From Paguma larvata (lineage: Eukaryota; Chordata; Mammalia; Carnivora; Viverridae): a DNA stretch of 64,000 bases. The stretch lies in assembly GCA_030068075.1 (NCBI GenBank), contig CM057829.1:84063132-84127131 (forward strand), in the 5' to 3' direction. Numbering within the stretch: position 1 is the first letter of the stretch; each line of letters begins with the position of its first letter. Under the pieces are notes generated by a model. That model had not been told where the DNA came from and searched no databases. It saw only the letters and a list, made by a program, of their open reading frames with translations. Below are positions 43,601 to 55,158 of the stretch, piece by piece. The position numbers were made by a program, and so were the translations under genes.

Positions 43601-46600
43601 GTGTTTTCAGTCTTATGTTTAAAGTGACACTGCTTAACTTGTGGGTTGATCCAGGAGAATCTGTAATTCAGATGAGTTTAAAGCTATTAAAAATTCTAGT
43701 CACTTATAAATAACCTAAGATTAGATTAAAAGATTGAATACATAATTTAAAGAAATAATTATTTAATCTTGCAAAACTCACCTTAAAAATAGCTGCCAAA
43801 CTTAAATTTTATTGCATAAATTTTGTGGTTCTTGGATAATGTTTACAAGCTTTCTGAAAAATGTAACTTAGCTAAAATCAAAGACAGGAATAGCTCTATC
43901 ACTCTCAGTGATAAAATTGATTTGTAAGCCATAAAAAGTGACCATTTCCAAAAGCAGAAGGATCTGTAAATATCAAATGATTTAATTTTTCCTTGGCAGG
44001 ATTTTTTTAAAAATTTATTTTTTCTTTCTCTGCATGCAGCTTTACTTTGTGAGCATTTCTAAAAAAAAAAAGATATTTTTTGACTCAAAAGACATTTATG
44101 AAGTGATTGATAGGTACTGAGTTTGTAATCAAAAGTTAGGATTATGCTATTTTATAAAATTTTAGAAAGTTTTTTTATGTCTCTAGCTCATGTAATAGTT
44201 TCCTTCTTCTTGAAAACTAAAATCTGTTTTCACAATCTGTTTATCTCTAATTTAAGTATAAGATTTCTTGCAGTTTTTTTTTTTTAATTATGATGGCAGT
44301 AGAATGAGATGAAAATGTGCCGTATCACCACTTACTATAATATCCCCAGGGTATTTACATATAATTCCCCAAATTATATTTAGATATTGAAATAAAATGT
44401 TATTGAAGAAAAAGTGATGCTTTAATGCAATCGGTTTTAAATTTGTACAAACTCACAGAATTTTTTTTACCCAGGTTAAATGACTGACAAACCGCTTTAC
44501 AACAGTCCATCTTAAATGAGCTATCCATTATAAAAAATGTGATCATTATTTGAGCACTGCAGCAGGATAATAGATAATAATAAGGGCCAGAATTAGCTTG
44601 CTTCATCATAATTTGTATGCCTTCATGAGAATGGCCAACTTACTAGCAATGACATTTAATATAATCCGGTACATTTGATTATCACATTTACATTTAGTAA
44701 ATAAATATGGATAGTTTTACTGTGGGACATAATATTTTTGTACAAATATTTAAGAATTATGTTCATATCTGCACTGAAGCTCATATTGTAGAACTAATAC
44801 AAGAAAAAGGCAAAAGAAAAAAAAAAGTTTTATAGAGATTAGAATTGGCATGCCCTTCAACTGTTAGAGTTCATTTTTCCTTTAGTTAAAAAGAATCATT
44901 TGAATAAAATACATAAATATTAAAAAGGCAATTATGCTTTGTTACCAGGACGACAGAAACGAAGCACATGATAAAATAATGGGAATAATTTACAGCTCAG
45001 TGGGACAACCATAGAGACAATAATCTAATGGAAAAGGCACGTTTATTTAAAGAGAAAATAAGATCTCTTATCTAAGTTCATCTTTAATTTCAATATTAGT
45101 GCACCAGATGATACTAAAGAACCCCACATTTCAAATCTTTCAAAGATGTTTTCAGTAATTCATGGGTGATTAGGAAGTAACATACTACTTTAATGCAAAG
45201 AGATTTCCCTGATAGACAAGCAATTCCATTCTATTTAGGAAGAAAATGTTTTTGTTTCCCTAGACACCCTTTGGTGTTCTGGAACAAATGTTGGGTCCAT
45301 AAAAAATCCTTTAGAGTGCAGGTAGGTCTGTCCCAACTGTTAAAATTCCGCAGCTATCCTTACAAGGGTGGAGTATGAACACCCAAATATAATAACCTCC
45401 CCAATTAGAGCCTCAGAAGGTAGAAAATACTTTCAGCCTACATAAAAGGATACATTTAAAATTAGCTTAATCTGCCATCTCTTCTGATGATAGCTGATAA
45501 ATATTTTGAATAAGAATCTAGTAGTCTGGGAAATGTGATTCACTTGTAATTCAAGACCAGATGAGTATAACATAAAACTAACATCAAGAAAAGAATTTCA
45601 AAAACCTGAGTGGAACTAATAATGGTTCTGTCATTATGAATGCTTTATCATTTTAGTAAACAATGTAAATCTAAATTGGACTCTGATACTTTTGATAAAC
45701 TTTGACCATAATTATATGACAAAGACTGTTGTCTTCACATATCTTAAGTAGCCATAGCATCATAAAGGGAACCCATACCTTGGAGAATCCATCGAAATCT
45801 GAAAATGTGTTTGGTAGTGGGGAATAGGGTGGATTATGAAAGAGGCCACTCAACATTCTTCTATTCCTGAGATCACTGACTGCATTTTAATTGGAGACTA
45901 ATGTCTGCTTATTTTTAAGACATTATTAACCTGTAAAGAAGGAAGTTAGCCAGAGGACAAATGCAGTTAGGGTTCACTGGTATGGACAGACCATGAGGGC
46001 TGGCACAAAGTAGAATGTTTATTTGAGTAATGATGCATATCAAATTGTTTTTTTTTTTTTTTTTGACCTGTCCCTGGGTTCCTATAGAGAAAAAGAGCCG
46101 TAATAAAAATAGGTGAAATGAAGGAACTCTCTCACCATATGTCAGTTTAAGAAAATAAGAGAAAAATTCAGTTCTATTTTGCGGCCTGCTAATAGACAGC
46201 AACGTAATTCTGTGGGGTAGGATTTATGGGGAGAACATGTTCCACATCAGCTCAGAATCTCTCTCTATAAAAGCACCGTCTACAACTTTAAAAACGGAAG
46301 AGAAATTCACCTGGATGGCTACATTGTTTGAGAGTCTGGAGATCAGCCTCAGGAGTGACAGAGGATATACAGTGGTGATGAAAGGTCACCCTGAAGTGGC
46401 AGACAAGACATGGCTGCGATAGAAGAAAATGTAAATTGTGACCTTTGGGGAGGCCATGCAAAACTCTGCTGACCTACCTGAACCTGAATGGAAGGGCTTA
46501 CATGGCGTGGGTTTCAGAGACTCATAGAGGGGGTCATCCCATCCTCAGCCTAGTGTGGCCAGGAGTGAGAATAATGTGAGATAATTTAGACCCTTTAAGA

Positions 46601-46679
46601 GTACTTCCCTTCTTAAATATTCTGGGACTTTGTAAATTTTGGATAAATTAGTCAAAATAGTTACCACCAATGTGTAAAT
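43601..46679. other. Unassigned AT-rich sequence
   Basis: About 3 kb without a recognisable gene or repeat. A 17-T run occurs at 46,048-46,064. 44,400-44,720 is free of low-complexity sequence and has conserved-element-like texture, a weak impression only. Short frames show no domains. Confidence 0.4.
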
Positions 46680-46885
46680 GCAAAACGTGTCAAGAATAAC
46701 CACTAAGGACTTTAATGCATGTTACTACATTTGATCTTCATAACAACACTTGTAAAATAGATATGAATGTCCTAGTTTCTCATGTGAATTTGAGAGTTTA
46801 GATAGTTTGTCTGGAGAACATCCACTGCATAAATCTGTAGCTGATTTCGATGTCTTTGTTCCATTACACCATGGAACCATAGAGA
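46680..46885 (-). repeat. MIR-like fragment
   Basis: 'tttgatcttcataacaacacttgtaaaatag', 'tcctagtttctcatgtgaatttgagagtttagatagtttgtctgg' and 'tgttccattacaccatgg' follow the reverse MIR order 'cctcacaacaaccctgtgaggtaggt...ctgaggctcagagaggttaagtaacttgcc...ccactacaccatg'. Diverged. Confidence 0.55.
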
Positions 46886-48104
46886 CATCCAAAAGAAAGT
46901 TTTATCACTGTTTCCAAAAATCAATATTTACAATTCCATATGAATGCACAGGTAGTACATAAATAAAAAGGTTATTTTTGCTTAAGAAGTAGTTGTATTT
47001 CCTCCTTTTTATGTTTTCTCATCAAAAACTTGAAACATGAGAACTGTTAATACCACCTTTGTTGACCCTAAGATCATTTAGGATTATTTTGTGATTTCAC
47101 TTTCATGAACAAAGAGCCAATGAAAAAATACAAAACAAAACCAATGAATGGGTAACGGTGCTGACAAGCATCTTGCCTGGCTTCCTACCCTTAGGAGGCT
47201 GTCATCCCACTTCATTGTCAGTTTATAAACATCATTGCTAAGTGGAAAGCAGAGATAATTCATTCAGTTCACTTAGGAAAACCTTGAACTTCAGGTCACC
47301 TAAACTAAATCTGTTTAAATCTCAGAAGTAATGAGAGAGCAAACATAAAATTATAGAAAATTCTAATGCTATTTTCATCACAGGGAGTTCAGAATTACAT
47401 TATGCAATGGAATATAATTAACTCCACTGAATTCTACCCTAAGTATCATGTTAGAAGGGTAGGATTTATTATTAGCATAAATGGAGCAAAAGCACAGGCC
47501 TGAAGTTAAATGTCTAGACATTGCCATCAATGACCAATGGGAAAGGAACAGTCTTGCAAAGGAATGACAAGTGGTTAAAAGTGAAAGGAAGTGATGAAAG
47601 CTGTAATTAAAACCATAAACTGTAAGTAAAGGAGCATGTACACTACAGATCCATTTAGTCTATGGGTGAAAGAACTCAGAATAATTATCTCAAGCTAAAT
47701 GAAGAGCTCTTGCTTTCTTGCAAAGCTCAGACTACAGCAGATAAGGAAACTTCCCCCCAGGAGCCAGGAAACCATTTTCTGTTGAGTCTGGCCTGATTCA
47801 TTGATTTCTAGTAAGAACTTAAACTTCCTAAATTTCATATCCTCGTGCATGTAGGATGGGATGAGACAAACCCTGTATCCTTCCCAGATACATGGAAAGG
47901 ACCCATAAAATAAAATAGTTGAAAACATATCTGGTAGAGAGACAATATAGCACAACTACATTTCTAAAGGAGTAAGAAGGCATGGCGGAAACATGACGAA
48001 CCTATGGCAAGAGGGGGACAACGGAAACCTGTACTTCCAAATTTGTCAAAAAACTAAGTGATGTCCAGGTGGTCAGTGTCTCAGTGTCTCACCATCTATT
48101 ACTA
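46886..48104. other. Unassigned sequence
   Basis: No supported gene or named repeat in about 1.2 kb. Confidence 0.4.
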
Positions 48105-48248
48105 TTTATATATATATATTATAATATATGTAATATATTATAGTATATATATTTTGTAATATATATAATATAGTATATATTGTAATATATATAATATAGT
48201 ATATATATTATATATATAATATAATATGTATGTATTAATATATATAAT
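48105..48248. repeat. AT-rich tandem repeat in a SINE tail
   Basis: Imperfect TATA/ATAATA array, including two tandem copies of a roughly 28-bp unit built on TGTAATATATATAATATAGT (about 48,156-48,210). It precedes the T-rich tail of the next SINE, as at 11,604. Confidence 0.88.
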
Positions 48249-48249
48249 T

Positions 48250-48259
48250 ACTATTTTTT

Positions 48260-48292
<33 letters not shown>

Positions 48293-48438
48293 GGGCAGAG
48301 AAAAGTAGAGAGAAACCCAAGCAGGCTCCGCATTGTCAGCACAAAGACCGATACAGGGTTCAAGCTCACAAACTGTGAGATCATGACCTGAGTCCATATC
48401 AAGAGTCAGACAATTAACTGAGCCACCCAGGCTGTCCC
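48250..48438 (-). mobile_element. SINEC (felid tRNA-Lys SINE)
   Basis: Reverse-oriented with a (GA) run, AAGCAGGCTCCGCATTGTCA and head GAGCCACCCAGGCTGTCCC. Flanks TTACTATTTATAT and CCACTATTGAAGT are a weak target-site match. Confidence 0.9.
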
Positions 48439-51400
48439 ACTATTGAAGTATTTTTAAACCCCATTCTCCACCTTTATTCTAGTCAGCTTTCCAGTTTAAT
48501 AATGCCACCAGTTTCATACAGGAAGAATCACGTGTTTTAAATTATTAATTTCTTCCTGCTTCAAACAAGACCATTGCTACTGTCATATTTTGAAAAGATA
48601 AAAGCAGAACTGCAAGGAAAGAGCTGCAGACTCTCAAAGGGAGTCAAAGCACAAAAGATTTTTAAATAATAATGAAATTAATACTTCTGGAATTTCCTTC
48701 TCAAACTTTCATGCCTCGATATTATAATTTACAAAGTGATCCATTTACCTCCTGATTTATTTGCAAATTCTTCCAAATGATTTTCAGGATGTATGGTTGC
48801 TTTGGAAGTGATCTGAAAGTCACCGATGTTGCCTGCAGATGTGTTTTGTTTGGCCCGGATGGTGATTCTTTCAATAGGACAAAAAAGTATTTCTGGTTCC
48901 CATGAATCCTGTGGGATTAGAATTAGGCCCTGTCCACATTTAAATCACCTGCCTGGATTCTGAAGGTACTTGAGTTTGAACGTATGGGGGCAACTGGAAC
49001 CTAAAGCAAACAGTCCTAAATCACTATTAACTGAAAGGACCCCAAATTATAAAGCCCATTAAATCCACATAGTATGTTTTGAACCGATACTTGCCCAATT
49101 TTCTTAATCTTGAATGTGTCGCTACTTCTATTTTATTCTCCAGTTTATTATTTCCTGTCGATGTAACAGGTATTAGGATAATGTATCATCCTTCGCAAAT
49201 TAGTCCTTCTAGGGAGTGTAAATTTAAGCATGGCTAAACGAGCTCTCCCCACCGACCCACCGGCACCGCCTCTCACACTCCAGCATCCCTCAGGTCTTAG
49301 CCTAATTTAAAAGTACTTGTATTTTATGGTTATACCTTTTGTTTTATGGTTTTTGTTTTGTTGTTTGTTTGTTTTACATTTTGGAATAACAGTGATTCAA
49401 ATCTTTTTTTCTGTGACCTTCGGTTTATAGATTTTTAAATCCAGGGTTGTAGTACTATTTTACTTCTGAAGTGTCTTCTACATAGTTTTTATAGATTACT
49501 AAAAAATGAGAATAAATTCCTTCTAAAATGATGATCAGAGTTATTGAGATGTTTTATCTCTTAAAATAACACTTCTTTTCTCTATCTGCAGTCCTCAGAC
49601 TAATTCAAATGTTTAGGCCTTGGAGTTTGTGCTTTTCCTGGCGATGATTTATAAAAATCTTGGTCTTTAAAGAAATAGCAACCTCCTGGCATAGGCAAGG
49701 CATTTCATAACACATCAAGAGAGAACTAGATTGTACCTTCTGGCAAAGATCATCATGAATGGAAAACAAACATGCTCACACATAAACACACCTTCCCCAA
49801 TCTAGGCAGAAACAGGAAGGAAAATAGAAGGGGAAAGATTAGCACATAAATATTGGTGGGTCCAGTGTTCTGATTTATTGACAACTCAGAATGCAGAGGA
49901 GGGATGAAAGATTTCCAGGCCCAAGTAGAATGAAAATATTGGAATTTCCATATCCCGCAGTGTGGTAGGCGTACCACAGAATTCCACTGGAACTAAAGAG
50001 GCACAAGGACAGGCATAAGAAATATCTTGGTAGCCACCCACGTGGATTGAAGACCAAGCAGCAGATAGTGGACATCTCCCCAGATGCAGAAGGGGAAGTA
50101 GCCACTCCCACAAAAGACTTGGCATATGAGAGTTCCCTCCCTCCCAAAATATTTAGTCCAAACCTAGGAAAAGAAAGACAGGTTATCTTGGCTAAGAATG
50201 AGTTTATGGACACTTGAGTTTTTACAAAGTTTCATATCTAGAATATAATTAATAAAGGGAAAATGTTTTATTATTATGTATTGTTAATCATATTCTAGAT
50301 ATGAAAATCTCTGCCAAAAAAAAAAACCCAACTCATATGCACAGTAGAGGTAAATAGTTATTTCCGCTTTCTAGTTACATCTGTATCACTGACTTCCAAC
50401 ATACTATAGAAGCTTGTTCACATACGAAAATAGTATTAAACAGGAACATAATTCCATTTTCAATATTCTTCAAGTATTGGAGGTAAGGACTGGTGTCTAG
50501 CAGTAGGCAATATATAACAGGTTAATGAAGTTAGTGTGATCTAAGACCTGTAGGTATTAAATGTAAAGTATAGTATTAATAGGCTTGAACATTTAACCAA
50601 GCACTAAATCTTGAGAGTGCATTTCTCACTATCATCATACACATGGAGTGAAAACATTTGGGGCCACTTATTCTTTGCAAACGAGGTGCTTGCTTCTTGA
50701 CTTCCAAAACCTTTAAGCAATCTATTTCTTATAACATGAATCAAAGGTTTATTCGATGTGTTCTGAACCATCTGGGTGAGTTCAGAGTAAAAGAATCTAA
50801 AATGTATGTATTCATTTCATTTAAGATACACATGGGCTTATAAACCAATTGAAAATTACTTGGCATGAACCTAGAGGAACTTGGCAGAAAATATTTCCCA
50901 GAGTTTGACTAAGTCCAAACGCAATAAAAAAACATTGCCCACATCTTGGTCCTGAATTGGCAAAATAGGCAAATAATAATTAAAGAAAAGAAAATGCACT
51001 GAAATAAGGTGAAATAGGTATCTTTTTAAATGAAATATAGCTTATGCGTAGGCTTATGTGTCTTTTTCTACAATAATGGATCTTAACCTTTCAGGAATAG
51101 TCTTCTGGCATCTGACCAGATCTGAGTGGCTTTCATATGCCTTTGTGAATTAAGTGTTTCTTCCTATTGTCATTCTATGATTGGGCTGTAGGACCTTAAA
51201 GTGGTGCTGGGTGCACTTTTTCTTCCTGTGTGCATACGTGTGTAAGTGTGCATGAATACATATCCTTGCATGCACACGTATACACACAAGTGTATATACA
51301 TGCTCTAAAAATGAAAATAGTCCTTCCCTCCGATAAACAAAAATGACTCTCTGTATTTGTCCTTTTGAATATTATGGCTATATATATTTGCAGTATGCTT

Positions 51401-51454
51401 CTAGTCTACTGAGAGAAGCAGCTAACATGATTTCTAAAAATGTTTCCTTTCAAC
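48439..51454. other. Unassigned sequence
   Basis: About 3 kb with no recognisable gene or repeat. A 112-codon minus frame (49,875-50,213), overlapped by two others, has no domain. Low repeat density compared with the first 43 kb. Confidence 0.4.
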
Positions 51455-51645
51455 AAGGGTTGCCAGATAAAATGCAGGATGCATAGCTAAATTTGAATTT
51501 CAGATAAACAGAAAATAATTTCTTTACGTGTAAGTATGTCTCACGAAATATTTAGGGCATGCTTATATACAAAAAAAGCCTTTATCCGAAATATCCAAAT
51601 TTAACTAAATGTCCCATTTTTCTTTCTAAATGTGAAAATACTACT
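51455..51645. mobile_element. Hairpin-type DNA transposon-like element
   Basis: Imperfect long inverted repeat: left arm GTTGCCAGATAAAATGCAGG, 'agctaaatttgaatttcagataaacag', GTAAGTATGTCTCACG; right arm in reverse 'gggacatttagttaaatttggatatttcggataaa', ATAAGCATGCCCTAAAT. This is a recurrent mammalian repeat that I recall as a palindromic non-autonomous transposon, but I cannot name it securely. Confidence 0.55.
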
Positions 51646-52214
51646 CCCAGTACCTCTTAATGGCTATATTCAGGAAAGAACATACTTCAATGATTAGGTA
51701 GTTCTCAGGCTCTTACTGCGTGGCCCCACTGTCTTTGGTACTACAAAAACACAAGGATCCCTCCAGGTGACTACATTCTAGTCAGGGGAACAGAAGACAA
51801 ATGTAAAAAATGGAGTATAGGTTATCTGCTAAATTATGTCAACTATCTTTAAGTGACCTATTTGCAGATGAACAAATTAATGGGACTTACTGAATTAAAA
51901 GAAGTGTTCATGATCGAGAAGCACTTTGAAGGAAATGAAGGCACATTTCAGAGAAGAGGAACAAAGTTGAAAGCTTAGAGGAGAGAAGGAATACAGTACG
52001 TTCATGATGCATTGCAGTTGCTCAAAATGGAAACAATATTATTCAAAGGCACTTAAACTAAAATCTAAAAAAATGTATATGTATGTATATATGTATATAT
52101 GTCAATACTTCTTTCCATTCGTTTGTGAAAGATGTTTCTCCACCTCAAAAACATAGTCATGGACCTCTAAGCCTTGTCATCTTTGACTTAGCAATACTTA
52201 CCTAGAACTGGATT
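51646..52214. other. Unassigned sequence
   Basis: No gene or named repeat; a short TATATGTATG run at about 52,076-52,101. Confidence 0.4.
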
Positions 52215-52310
52215 TGAGATAATCAAGAGTATTCTCTTTGTATTCCTACTACTGAGTACAATGCCTGGGCACAGTCCTCAATAAGTGTTTGCAGAACAAA
52301 TTAGAAAAAA
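52215..52310 (+). repeat. Possible L2/MIR 3' fragment
   Basis: 'tgagtacaatgcctgggcacagtcctcaataagtgtttgcagaacaaa' resembles 'cagtgcctggcacatagtaggtgctcaataaatgtttgttgaatgaa'. Short and diverged. Confidence 0.5.
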
Positions 52311-55069
52311 GAGGGGAAAAGGAGGGAGGGTATAAGTGAAAAAGAAATAATTCTTCAAGGCAGGCTGATAATAACCCAGTTCTAAAATTAGACTATTTTA
52401 ATTGATAAATTTACTTATATTGTTAAGGAAGGAAAGTGGGAATTGATTTTCAAAGATGCCAGTGTCACACAAGCAGGAGTTTTGCTACCCTTTTTCATAT
52501 TTTTATTATTTATTATTTTTCAAAATATTTTTATTTTGGAGAATGTTACTTTAAATAGAAACAATAATGCAGGCATTTAAAAAATACTCAAGAAGTTTCC
52601 AGGCAGGCAATTCTCTGCAAATCACTCCTCAGAAATCACTCTTCCACCATAAACAAAAAGTAAAAATTAAATAAATGTGTTTAGAGATTAGAGACTAGTT
52701 ATTAGGAAGTATTTAGAAGTGCAATTTCTAGGCATTTCAAAATATAAGCACCATAGGCTAAATGACTTTGTGCAATTTTCATTGAAGATTCTTGAAATTC
52801 ATATGGATCTGTGTTTGCCTTCCAAGAGATAGCTCGTTGTGGTGTATCGATGTCAGCCTCGAGTCTAAAGGTCACTGCTGTAGCTGACAAGATACAACAT
52901 CTCACTGTCAGTCAGTGCATTTTTCCATTAGGATGAAGGGGATTTGAATATTTTTCCTGCTTTGTGGGTTTCAATCTCAGAATCATTATTTTACCATAAA
53001 CATATTTTTAAAGACGAATATTACTTTCCTTCCTTTTCCTCTTGATTTCTATCAGGTTATTAGTGACTCCCTTCAGAACTGGTACTAGTTAGATAAAGCC
53101 AGGAGGAGATATCTCTCACTACGGATCCCACCATGTGTATTTTTCATACCTATACTTTTAGGAAATAAGATGCGAGGACTGTATATCCTGGCAGTGTCAA
53201 AAGGTCCCTGGCTATGGCTTCCAAACACAGAAGTTGACTGCTTTTGCCCTACATTAAAAATTTGAAAAAAGCTCCTTAGTAGGCATTTCCACAGGTAAGA
53301 CTAAAGTAGAATAGCAAATCCGATGATTTCAGAGTCTAAAAATTCTGTGGGAAACAAAGGACTCAATCTCTTGTTACCTAGCCCAATGCCTACCAGTTTC
53401 ACCATCTGGAGGCACAGAACTAAAGCCATGTTACACGAAGATAAGTATTACATAGATCCTTGTTCATTTTGAGTAATGATTTTATAGGGTTTACATGAAA
53501 TATCGTGTGCTTTGTTTTTAAGTCAAGTAATACAAAGTGCATAAGAATAATTTTTTAAAATCCACTAGACCTCGTCCTCAAGAGAGAAAATGAGAGAGCG
53601 GTATTTGCGTATTGTTATGCATGTATACTGAAAAATAATTTATAGATCAATACAATTTATTTTCTTAAAGTGAGGTCATATCCATATATTTCACTAAAAA
53701 AGTATTACTTTCCATATTTCTTGCATTTTTAGGATAAAAAGGAATCGGAAAGAAACTGAAGTTTTGCGTAAATGTTTCCTTGTTTAAACAAAAAAGACTC
53801 TAGTGCCTAAAATATTCCTTTTAAGTTAAGAAGAAAAGATTATAATGGACAATATAAAGCTGGAGTCATTCTATTCTTTCTCTTTAAATTTCTTTCTCTC
53901 TAAATTTCAATCTTATGTCATCAAAATGCCTTCCTACTAGAAAGAGAAATCCACACTCTGAGGTTTTTTTCTTTCCTTCTACCTTTCTGCTTTAAAATGG
54001 TATATATTTGTTATTTATTTATCAAAGTCCATAACACTTGTGTTCTTTTCTGTAGGCACAAGGCTCTCAGTTGTTTGGCCCAGTTTTATATCTGGATGAA
54101 CATTCAATACTTATTATCAGTTAATTTTTCCAACTCCATACTCTATTCCTGATACGTACATTTTTACTCATCTCCTGGTTGGTTAGATTGAGACAGAAAG
54201 GTAGAAGGAAAGGTAGGTTTTCAAGAGGAACTTGAGGGTTTACCCTGGGTCTGGTAATAACTGTTTGCTGTCTTTATGTATATATCCATAACCTTTGAAC
54301 CTGGATTACCAATTGGTCTTTTTTTAATATTTTCTCCTTGAAATTTTGTCGATATTGCTTCATTTTCTTCTGATATTAAATCTCACTGTGGAAAGTCTGA
54401 GGCAAACTTGATTTTTCCTCTTTTATTCTCTGGTTTACTTGTCTGTGAGCATGAAAATTTCTTTAGTATTTTGAAATTCAATAGCTAAACTAGAACATGT
54501 CTCAAAGTGCACTACTTTGTATCATTTTTTCATAGAACAAGATGTGACCTTTTACATTTTTAAGATCAGTTCTTTTTTCCATACAAGATTTTTCCTACTG
54601 TATCTGTGGACATGGTTTTACTGTTTCATTTGTTGAATATTTGCAAAAATAACACACTTATAATATGAAACATGCTTTCTCTCCTTTCTATCTTCCTAAA
54701 TGCTTTGATAACTTTGTCTTGTTTTTATTCCTTCTGCAATCAAAGTAATAATCTTATGACTTTCTTTTGTGACAACTGAGTTTCATCCTCAACTTTTCTG
54801 ATCCTGTTTTCCCCCCAATTATTAGTTCACTTAGCGGTGTTGATTTGTTCAATTTGTTTCAATGACTCAAAAATCTCCTTCTTTATTAATGTGCATTTCA
54901 ATTCTTATTCTACTGAATTGTCTTTGTTAAATTCTTATAAGGTGGGAGAATCTCCCAGGGAGATATTTTTTGTTTGTTTTCGTTTATTTTTATTTTTTTT
55001 TTCCTTACTTGAGTTTATAAACAAATACGATTATTTCTTTGTCTTTGCCTGCCAGATTTTCCCTTCCTT
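52311..55069. other. Unassigned AT-rich sequence
   Basis: About 2.7 kb with no recognisable gene. 54,290-54,960 is T-rich on the plus strand with texture like an old reverse-oriented LINE, but no landmark is secure. The 117-codon frame at 54,837-55,190 is mostly the T/C-rich tract. Confidence 0.35.
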
Positions 55070-55158
55070 CTTCCTTCCTTGCTTCCCTCTTTCACTCCTC
55101 CTTCCCTCCCTTCCCTCCCTCCCTTCCTTCCTTTTCCCCTTCCTTCCTTCTCTTTCAC
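55070..55158. repeat. (TTCC/TCCC) polypyrimidine tract
   Basis: About 90 bp of almost pure pyrimidine built on CTTCC and CTCCC units, interrupted by single G or A bases. The Ser/Leu/Pro/Phe-rich frame across it is an artefact. Confidence 0.9.

Noticed and set aside
49875..50213. 112-codon minus-strand frame with overlapping frames in other phases
   Set aside because: Multiple phases are open over the same DNA, indicating a low stop-codon stretch, not selection for one protein.
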